A stretch of 64,000 bases of DNA. It comes from Akanthomyces muscarius. Lineage: Eukaryota; Ascomycota; Sordariomycetes; Hypocreales; Cordycipitaceae. Location: contig NC_079246.1 of the NCBI RefSeq assembly GCF_028009165.1, positions 1 through 64,000 of the forward strand, written 5' to 3'. Below the pieces are notes generated by a model. The model saw only the letters and a list, made by a program, of their open reading frames with translations. It made no database searches and was not told the DNA's origin. This document shows positions 56,696-64,000 of this stretch, in pieces (position 1 is the stretch's first letter; every line of letters begins with the position of its first letter). A program made the position numbers and the translations under genes.

Positions 56696-58567
56696 ACTTC
56701 TCAAGCAGAATACCAGACGGCCATTGCGGCCTTGCTAGATGAAGAAGAGACTTAGATCAAAGGGAATTTATTCGCGGTGGCTGCGTGGCTGTTTCGATTT
56801 CGATCTTAGTCAGAAGAGCAGGTGGGTCGGAAACTTGATATGTAAAAATTATCAATCACGGGCCCCTTACCTGGGACCTGGCAACCTGGCAACCTGAGTA
56901 AGGGAAAGCGCTAGCGGAGCGGCGGCCATCCCACCCAGGATTTCGGGAGATGTATCGGATATCGTTAGCTTTTGTGCAGAGATTCCGTGCCGCTGCCAGA
57001 TCTTGTTCTCGCGTAAGTGATTTATCTCGCTTCAAGTAGAAGCATATTTTTGTATATCAATCGAACTGTACAGTCGCATGGCTGATAAAACATGTGTGGC
57101 GGACTGGCTGCTATCTTCCTGAGCGGGTCGTGGTTTACCAGACAAATAGTAAAACGCTTCTACAGGGTAGTTATCCGCTCACTCCAAGATGGTTATGAAC
57201 TGAGAGGTTAAATGCTATCCAGAGTAAAAAGGGTGTCTAGCGATCAATTGAGGGCCTCTACCGTATTCTGCATGCTGCTCAGGAGATATTCCCCCAATAC
57301 TGTAGCTTTCGGCCAAGGAAGACCTGAGATTCGGGGGGTCAGACTCGGTATGTTAACGTCAACCCTTAATCGTAAATGTCATCGCCCGAACTTCAAGACG
57401 CACATTTGTAAGAAGAAAGGTATTGTGTTGCGAGTTATTTCCTCAGATCCTGGTTTAGCTAACGGCGCTACATCAGCGTGGTGGCTTTCACTAAAAGAAG
57501 CCTATCTAGGAGAAGGCCACGCAGATGAAACGGTTTTTAGCCATGACTGATCTAATTGCTGGCAACTAAACCTTACCTCACGCGCACATGTCGAGGCCTT
57601 GGCACCTCATGCACACGACGCGAGGCTCTGCTGCAGTCACCATTGCTATTAACAAGGGGTGTAACAAAGGTGATGAGGTCTCGAGCGCCAGTCATCACTC
57701 CGGGACCTTGGAAATGGGTTGATAAGAACTTTAATCTGTCACAATACATTTTTTGTTCTGGTTCGCGGAATCTTGAACGTGCCGAAATGGATGGTTGAAG
57801 TTGTTCGTCACAGCGAGAGCCAGTCGATAGTACTTGATGGTTTATGATGAGAGAATCGCAAAGAGAGCAGTGCGCGTCAACCCGCACCACAGTATCGAGC
57901 TACCTGTGTCGCGGGACAGATGTACCAGCATCGGTCGTGCGGCGCACAACAGTCAGAGATGTCGCTGCTGTACGAGTCATAGAAGGGTGCTGAGCAAAAT
58001 AGCAGGCACGCGGTTTGACAGACAGGCGGGAATGGAAGGGTATATTTTCCACCGACTCCGCTTTGGGTTAAGACGCGTCAAATAGACTCTACGTGCGTCC
58101 GGGACACCTTGCCACCCAAGTTTGCGGGGGGCACCCCAACAAATCTGCCCAAGCTAAGTGTGGGCTATAATCACAAGCCGAGGTCGAGGGCTGGAGAGAC
58201 CGTCCGTCAGCGGCGTAAGAGTGCGGGGTTGAACCGCAAAGCGTGCCCTTACCCAGGATGCGGCGGGTCACTGCAGGGGCAAGGGCTAGTGGGCTACCAG
58301 TCGCGATGGGAGGAATGTGGAAAGGGCTGTTAGCTTTTCATGTGACGGACTCGCCGTTGGCTGCTCGGCTGCCGAGACCAGCATATGCTTCTCTGGATGA
58401 TGAGGGGGTGTCTGTGGGGGGTGAGGCCCGAGACATCCATAAAACCTCGATTCAGCCATCTCACTTTCTGTACATGGCTTGGCCTACTCACGACACCTGC
58501 CCTTCGCGAAAAGTTCAAAAAAATTGTCACAGGAAGCTGCTAGCTATTGCATGCGTCTTCAGTCATC
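56696..58567. promoter_or_regulatory. Divergent intergenic region between MFS and hydroxylase genes
   Basis: About 1.9 kb between two divergent starts. Short frames at 57212-57550 and 57573-57890 carry no family signal. ACCTGGCAACCTGGCAACCTG near 56,874 is a small direct repeat. No gene supported; both promoters lie here. Confidence 0.45.
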
Positions 58568-59617
58568 ATGGCGACTATCGAGCGCAATCCCAAGGACTCG
58601 ATGAAGTCGACATGGCGAACCGCGGACCGCAGCCAGTGGAGTTTCGCCCACTGGTTTTACGAGTTATTCGACCTTCATCTCGTGGATCTTGACGTACAAG
58701 TGCCTGTTCACGACAAGAGCGACAAGATGCCATATGTTCCTGAGCTCGTCATGCACCGGTGGATACTTACGCACGCCGTTGTGCCTGTCGCGATCCAGCA
58801 GGCCTATTGCATGTACACTGGGCAGAACCTGAGCCCTCTTCTCACCTTGATCCTTTACTCGGCGGCGTTCAAGTTCAATGCTATTCGTCAGCTCAAGACC
58901 ATGCGTGTTATGGGCCAGCAAGTCGGCTTTTTGGATGGCGATGAGCACGACCGCGATGGCATCCCTGATGTTGGTGTCCTCAAGGTCTTCCTCTCCCTAA
59001 TTTACACTTCCATCTCGCGACCAGTCTTCACCGTTCTGTTAAGCTATCGCGCCGTCATAGCGCCGCAAGACATCAACTGGGCTTGGCTTCCCGTCGAAAT
59101 CGGCTTCTATGGCATCATCCTCGACTTCTGGTTCTACTGGTACCACCGCCTCATGCACGATGTCTCTTTCCTCTGGAAGTACCACCGTACCCATCACTTG
59201 ACGAAGCACCCGAACCCGCTTCTGACCCTCTACGCCGACACCGAGCAGGAGATTTTCGATATTGCTGGCATCCCCATCATGACCTGGGTCACCATGAAGC
59301 TTATGGGCTTTCCTATGAGCTTTTACGAGTGGTGGTTCTGCCACCAATACGTCGTATTCGCCGAGCTTGCTGGCCACAGCGGCCTTCGTCTCCTGGCTAA
59401 CCCCCCCAGCACTTTCACCTGGATACTGAAGTTGTTCAACGCCGAGCTTGTCATCGAGGACCACGACCTTCATCACCGGAAGGGTTGGAAGAAGAGCGGC
59501 AACTACGGCAAGCAAACTCGCCTGTGGGATGTTGTCTTTGGCACTTGCAAGGACCGTATCGAAACTAAATCCGACAAAATTGACTGGGACACTGCCATTG
59601 GTATGCCTGCATTTTAA
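58568..59617 (+). CDS. Membrane fatty acid hydroxylase / sterol desaturase family enzyme
   Basis: Single exon, 349 aa from the ATG at 58568 (ATCATGG context); a longer in-frame start at or before 58547 adds only seven residues. The di-iron histidine boxes are all present: HRLMH (193-197), HRTHH (206-210), H270 in AGHSG and HDLHH (299-303). Several hydrophobic segments (about 60-105, 138-160, 175-195, 235-265) anchor it, probably in the ER. Family members hydroxylate or desaturate sterols, sphingolipids or fatty acids with O2 and an electron donor; the substrate here cannot be read from sequence. The neighbouring divergent MFS exporter and nearby Myb factor could form a small metabolic module, but that is speculative. 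Confidence 0.9.
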   Translation: MATIERNPKDSMKSTWRTADRSQWSFAHWFYELFDLHLVDLDVQVPVHDKSDKMPYVPELVMHRWILTHAVVPVAIQQAYCMYTGQNLSPLLTLILYSAAFKFNAIRQLKTMRVMGQQVGFLDGDEHDRDGIPDVGVLKVFLSLIYTSISRPVFTVLLSYRAVIAPQDINWAWLPVEIGFYGIILDFWFYWYHRLMHDVSFLWKYHRTHHLTKHPNPLLTLYADTEQEIFDIAGIPIMTWVTMKLMGFPMSFYEWWFCHQYVVFAELAGHSGLRLLANPPSTFTWILKLFNAELVIEDHDLHHRKGWKKSGNYGKQTRLWDVVFGTCKDRIETKSDKIDWDTAIGMPAF

Positions 59618-59983
59618 GGAATGTATGAGTGGCGCACTCATCTTTCTCGGCTAAGGAGTGTATGCAATCTGGAAGGTGATTAGCATGGCATTTTGTACAA
59701 GATAGAGCAATAATGTATTAAAGCGATACCCTAGAATCATTTTCTTTATTTTACGAGTTTTTTTGTGTCCGTACGTGTTGCTGAAGGTCTCTGCGTCCTA
59801 GACTGCTAAACCGGCGAATTCCGAAATGCGTAGGCCACAGCAAGGTCATTGCACAAGCTCTGTACGCAAAATGTTTCCCATCCTTCAAACTCCAGCACGC
59901 TTGTTGCCAGAGGATGCTTGTAGAATTACCAGTGCCTTATGCGAACACAGAGTATTCCTCGCTTCTTCGTCAAGTGATGCTCC
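59618..59983. other. Short convergent intergenic region
   Basis: About 365 bp between the 3' ends of the hydroxylase and transporter genes. AATGTATTAAAG and TTATTTTACGAG stretches near 59,710-59,755 are AT-rich and probably used in 3' end formation. No gene. Confidence 0.5.
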
Positions 59984-61507
59984 TCAGGGTGCAAGTGTGC
60001 CGAGAAAAAACCACAGTAGAGTCACAAGGAAGAAGGCAGACGCAACTATCGCGTATCTTAGCCTTGCAGGATGATTTTGCCGAACATCATTGACTTTCAA
60101 AGTTGTTTCCTGTGCAAGCGCCTGAAGTGTCTCACTACCAAGTTTGTAATAAACCAGGCCGCCAAGCGCGATGGTGTATCCCACGAATTGCTGCCCGGTG
60201 ACGGGATCCCCGAAGAGCAGTATCGACGAAGCTACCAGAAGAATGTCCTTCAGAATGCCCGACATAGTAAGAATAACGGCAGACGTCTTGCCAATCTGAG
60301 AGCGGGTTAGTGATTTGTCGACTTGTGCAGCTCAAGTAGAAATGTACCAGCAAAACCGTCGAGACGTTGAGTAAGAATGCAACACAAGCATTGATGATGA
60401 ATAATGGCATACCAACGCTAGCAAAGTCGGCCAGCTTCATGCGCGGCACCTCAACGACGGCCATGAGGGCGCCATTGATGACGGCACAGGCTGGGGCGTA
60501 ATAGTATAGTGAGACCATGGGGTCCATTTTGAACTCGGAGGAGCTGAGAAGTCTCTGGACCATGACGAGCCGCAGAGCTTCGAAAATGATGCCACAGACT
60601 TGGACTATAGATTTGATGTGAGGGTTAGATACTGGATTTACGTTGTCGCGGGTTAAGTATCTGCCACTTACATAGAAATCCAAGCAAGTGGAATTTTATT
60701 TCGCCAAACGAGGCAACGACAACTCCAAACACAATGAGGGACACATTTCCAAGCACTTTGAAGTTTGGCGGTACAATTTTGAATGCCCAAGTGGCCAAAA
60801 GGGTCACAACTGCGGTGGATGCCTACATCAATTAGCCGTACGTTCATCAAGCTGGCAAGTAGCCATACCTTGAGCATCTGGATGAAGGAAACGCTCAGGT
60901 ACAGATAGGCGAGGTTGCCTCCAATCAGACTGAGACTAAACAAAATAACAATGGGCAGAATTGCCCGCTTATACGTCTCAATGTCCATTGGTACCTTGTG
61001 TCGCGAATCTAATAGGTTTGTATAGCGAGCCATAAGCTGCGTCACGGCAGCGGCAAATGTCATGTGCCATGTCGTTAAGAACAGAGCTGCAGGAAAGTAT
61101 TAGTGTAGTGTGCGCGAGCAGCGCCGAGACACAACTTACGAAAGCCTTTTAACGCGTTAGAAATGAATAGCTATGCGACCAGCATAGAGGTTCCAAAGCC
61201 TGGACTTACGAAAATTTGCTGCTGCAAGAACCCATTTGTTGAACAGGATGACACCTGAGCTGGTCGTGATCCAAAACCTAGTGACAGTTGGTCAGGCAAG
61301 CTGCTTCTGCTCGTGGGGTCTGGATCCTACGCACGCAATGTAAAATGCAGGATGCAGCTGATCCGTTATATTTCTTCTCTGGCTTGATACCTGTGGCAGC
61401 GGCAGCGGCTGCTTCGTTTCGGGTTTCAAGAGGCCAGCTTCAAGCTCCTGCTCTTGCTCCTGCTCAGGTTTAGACGAGGGCCAGGCGGCCACGTTGGATT
61501 CCGCCAT
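59984..61507 (-). CDS. Triose-phosphate/nucleotide-sugar transporter (TPT/DMT) family protein
   Basis: Seven-exon model, 394 aa: 61507-61335, 61277-61210, 61145-61140, 61086-60869, 60822-60672, 60604-60348, 60295-59984. All phases agree. The spliced protein has HPAFYIA-F-W-ITTSSGVILFNKW, then NFRFPLFLTTWHMTFA, IGGNLAYLYLSVSFIQMLK joined to ASTAVVTLLATWAF, GEIKFHLLGF, and FEALRLVMVQRLL with FKMDPMVSLYYYAPACAVING, all landmarks of fungal TPT-type transporters. The tail includes IGKTSAVILTMSGILKDILLV and ends in a last helix. About ten TM segments; probably a Golgi or ER antiporter of sugar-related substrates. Exon 3 is only 6 nt, yet both splice sites are good and the two residues fit the family pattern. 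Confidence 0.82.
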
Positions 61508-64000
61508 TACCTAGGCGATGTCTAACGCCGGCAGCGCACCTGGAGCATCAGCTTGATTAAAAAAATGACGCTGGTGTTGCTGCTAAAAGGGTTGCGCCAG
61601 CATTCGCTGATGCCGACCGTCTGGTCAGATCGGGCGCAAAAAAAAGGAGAGTGTTATCTGTCAAACTCAATTGACGCGCAGGCGGCGAAGGTGCTACGCG
61701 TTTGCAATGATCCCATTGGACGCGCCACAGCAGCCCCTGTTGAACGTGGCCCACAGCACCTGAGTTCGCTGGAAGCAACTTGGCAAGCAAGCAAGGTGGC
61801 AAGCATGCGCGCATCAGAAGATGTGTGCAGCATGACACTTTGACACCGGCGAAAAACGAATGATACGTGTTATCCGCTGTAAAACCAGGTATGATTGCTT
61901 ATCCGTTGAGAAATGTCCGATGCCGTGTCCTGCTCAGAAGAGGCCGTTCACACGACGCTCGAATCTACAAAGCATAGAGCGCTACTGCGTTACACACTAC
62001 CGGTCACCTGCCTTGTGCGCTTGGTCGTCTTGTCTGCACTGTCGTGTCTGCTCTGGCGCCCTGCACGCGTGGCATCATCCTGCAGAAGGATGCGCGCCCA
62101 TTGTCTGACAGATTCGATGGTCCATCCCACAATGTGGCTTGCAGAGGGAACTGATAATAATGCAGCTTTCGTCGCCCGCGAGCGGAGGTGGAAACCGCTT
62201 GTCAAAGCCCCCGGTAGCTGGTGTCTAAGACGGCGCTAGAGGGGCCTAGGTGAGGCACTTCAGCGGCTCCCACAGATCTAGCCGGCATTTTGTTGAGTCC
62301 AAAAGGACGGGTGTAATTCAATCAGGCTTTATACCGGAACTTCATTGCGGATTTTATCTTCTGTCGAGCCCCAGAAGCCTCTTCGGCATAATCGCCGCCA
62401 GCTCAGCTGTAAGAACCTGACCTCATTCCATAGTACATTGTGGACCGATGCGCTGAAACATCACTCCCTCGTAAATCTGTATCACGTTCCCTAGGCCGCC
62501 ATTTAGATCGTCAGGAACCCGATTTGCCAAGCTCGTCTGCCATGGCATTAGTGACTCATTCTCCCGCAAATGGAGTATCAGGCGAAGCTCGTCGCCTTCA
62601 CAGCAAGATTGCCCTGATGGCGCCACCAGACTCCAACCGGGAGCATGTTAAATGGCCAGTATGGATTGTCTCCCGGTCGGATTTCTCAATCCGTTGGCGA
62701 GCCTCGGCGCGGGATCAGCAAAGCCGTGCTACCAGTAAAGCAACACTCGAGTCGACTCGACATAGATTGTTTTAGACAAAACAGAATCAACATCGGAATT
62801 CTGTGGTTGAAGCGTCATTGTCCCCTCACGCTGTATGAGGAACCATGGACCATCTCTGAAAGCAAAATACACATCATGTCCAACCATGCTACAGGTATCA
62901 CTGTGATTTAGCAGAGCCGCTCATGCTATAGTAGCAGGGCTTCCCATGCGTGAAGCACGAGCTCACTTGTGACCAAGCTCCATCCGCACCGACTAGAGCT
63001 TGGAACCTCTCAGCTCCTCGCAGGATTGAAGGACAACTTGCCGGCTTCACCGGCTTCATCTTGGCCCCCCATTAAACCAGTGTTCGTGGGTATAGATCGA
63101 CCGAAGATACTATACAGCAGCACGCAGTCAATCTTCCGATGCCCCTCTTCCTCGCTTTCGGCGCTCATTGCGCCTTGTTAGAAAGACTACATTGTCGCAG
63201 TGGAAAGTACCTCTTGAATTCGTCCCACAAGTTCGCAGTGCTGCTTGTTGAGTACCCGATCGGAAATTCGGCAGGTGGGTGATGCCCCGACGACCGAGTT
63301 CTTCTTGTTAAAAGAGCGAAGGTGTACTCGTATGTCAATGAGACCATCGCGTTGGGTAATTAGGCTCCAGCGCTCGATACGACGCTACATTGTAAACAAC
63401 GTGGCAAAAGGCTGCTCCATCGCCAACCAGTTATCTGTCGTAGAATTGCTGGGTTACATATCTCGATAAATGGTCCAAAAATTAAAGGAAACAGAAATTG
63501 TATTGAACGGACTGAGATTATCGGCCTGGTAGCTCGAAAGCGGAGGCCGCTCGGTGGCCAAAAGGCTACGCTTTCGGTTGCTCTTCTGGCCAAAGGTCTA
63601 TTAGCCCCGGCGCGAACTTGGGTCCTGGCGCACTCTCCCCCCTGCCGAGCTACGTTATTAGACTCGACTGAAGGGTTTCGGTGGTGGAGCTTTGCCGTGG
63701 GGGCCGGACAGGAGAGCACCAAGCGAGAGGCTCGTCTTCTACATCTTATATCAACAAATTTTGTCACTTCACTCTACATATGAGCTAGTCCAGTAAAGTG
63801 TTGGCTAAGTTACGCATGGATGCCACGTTCGTCATCGCCATCGGGAAAAGGAACATGAGCGCAGGCTCCATCCTTCCCCCTTTCATTGTTCAAGTTCTCT
63901 CCGAAATCCCAACACAGTCGTCGTGTGTGTGGCTCCAGAACTTTTAGCATCGGGGCTAATGATCGCGCCAGTCGACCGGTCCAAGCCGGAGCGAAGTCTG
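61508..64000. other. No gene supported
   Basis: About 2.5 kb at the right edge. Composition is ordinary and no AT-rich block is present. Open frames at 61553-61843, 61913-62239, 62440-62775 and 63360-63767 overlap frames on the other strand and show no domain, signal peptide or splice structure. The promoter of the transporter gene lies at its left edge. A gene may start beyond the window. Confidence 0.45.

Noticed and set aside
62440..63767. Possible genes at the right edge
   Set aside because: Frames of 100-135 codons on both strands overlap each other and show no motif, leader peptide or intron structure.

Overview
The window is nuclear DNA from a filamentous ascomycete (Pezizomycotina). 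Three things point there: short introns (about 50-110 bp) with GTAAGT/GTATGT-type donors and CT(A/G)AC-like branch sites; gene families typical of that group (CFEM, GH55, secreted SET-domain, DHA2 MFS, CIA30); and the alternation of GC-balanced gene islands with very AT-rich, stop-riddled blocks that look like the product of repeat-induced point mutation (RIP). A hypocrealean fungus is my guess, but nothing in the sequence proves it. TTAGGG/CCCTAA-like repeats in the first 8 kb and near 21.8 kb suggest a subtelomeric segment or an internalised former chromosome end.

Layout. 1-7,142: degenerate telomere-like repeats, then a nearly full-length non-LTR retrotransposon of the R2-like, restriction-like-endonuclease (RLE) class. 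It has N-terminal zinc fingers, a reverse transcriptase, a CCHC knuckle and an RLE domain in one reading frame broken by a single TAG, and its 3' end runs straight into CCCTAA repeats. 9.0-19.9 kb: a secreted-type SET-domain gene, two putative secreted proteins without known relatives, and a 1,654-residue orphan. 20.7-21.8 kb: a 5'-truncated copy of the same retrotransposon, again ending in CCCTAA repeats. 21.8-26.4 kb: an AT-rich RIP block.

26.5-37.7 kb is a second gene island. It holds an uncharacterised 435-aa protein, a five-exon GH55 glucanase fused to a long tail resembling that of killer-toxin-like chitinases, a small secreted protein divergent from it, and a protein with two tandem CFEM domains. 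37.7-40.7 kb holds a decayed coding relic and a small uncharacterised gene. 40.7-49.8 kb is a second AT-rich block made of nested terminal-inverted-repeat elements. 49.8-64 kb is a third island: a CIA30-family protein, a three-repeat Myb protein, a DHA2-type MFS transporter, a membrane fatty acid hydroxylase/sterol desaturase, and a triose-phosphate/nucleotide-sugar transporter-like protein whose best gene model needs a 6-nt exon.

Taken together, the window reads as accessory subtelomeric sequence: fast-changing secreted proteins and enzymes placed between a telomere-associated retroelement and RIP-silenced transposon graveyards. The strongest leads are the telomere-targeted R2-like element (full and truncated copies), the GH55-toxin-tail fusion, and the large orphan protein. 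Spliced gene models were built by hand from frame continuity and splice motifs, so exon boundaries are predictions.
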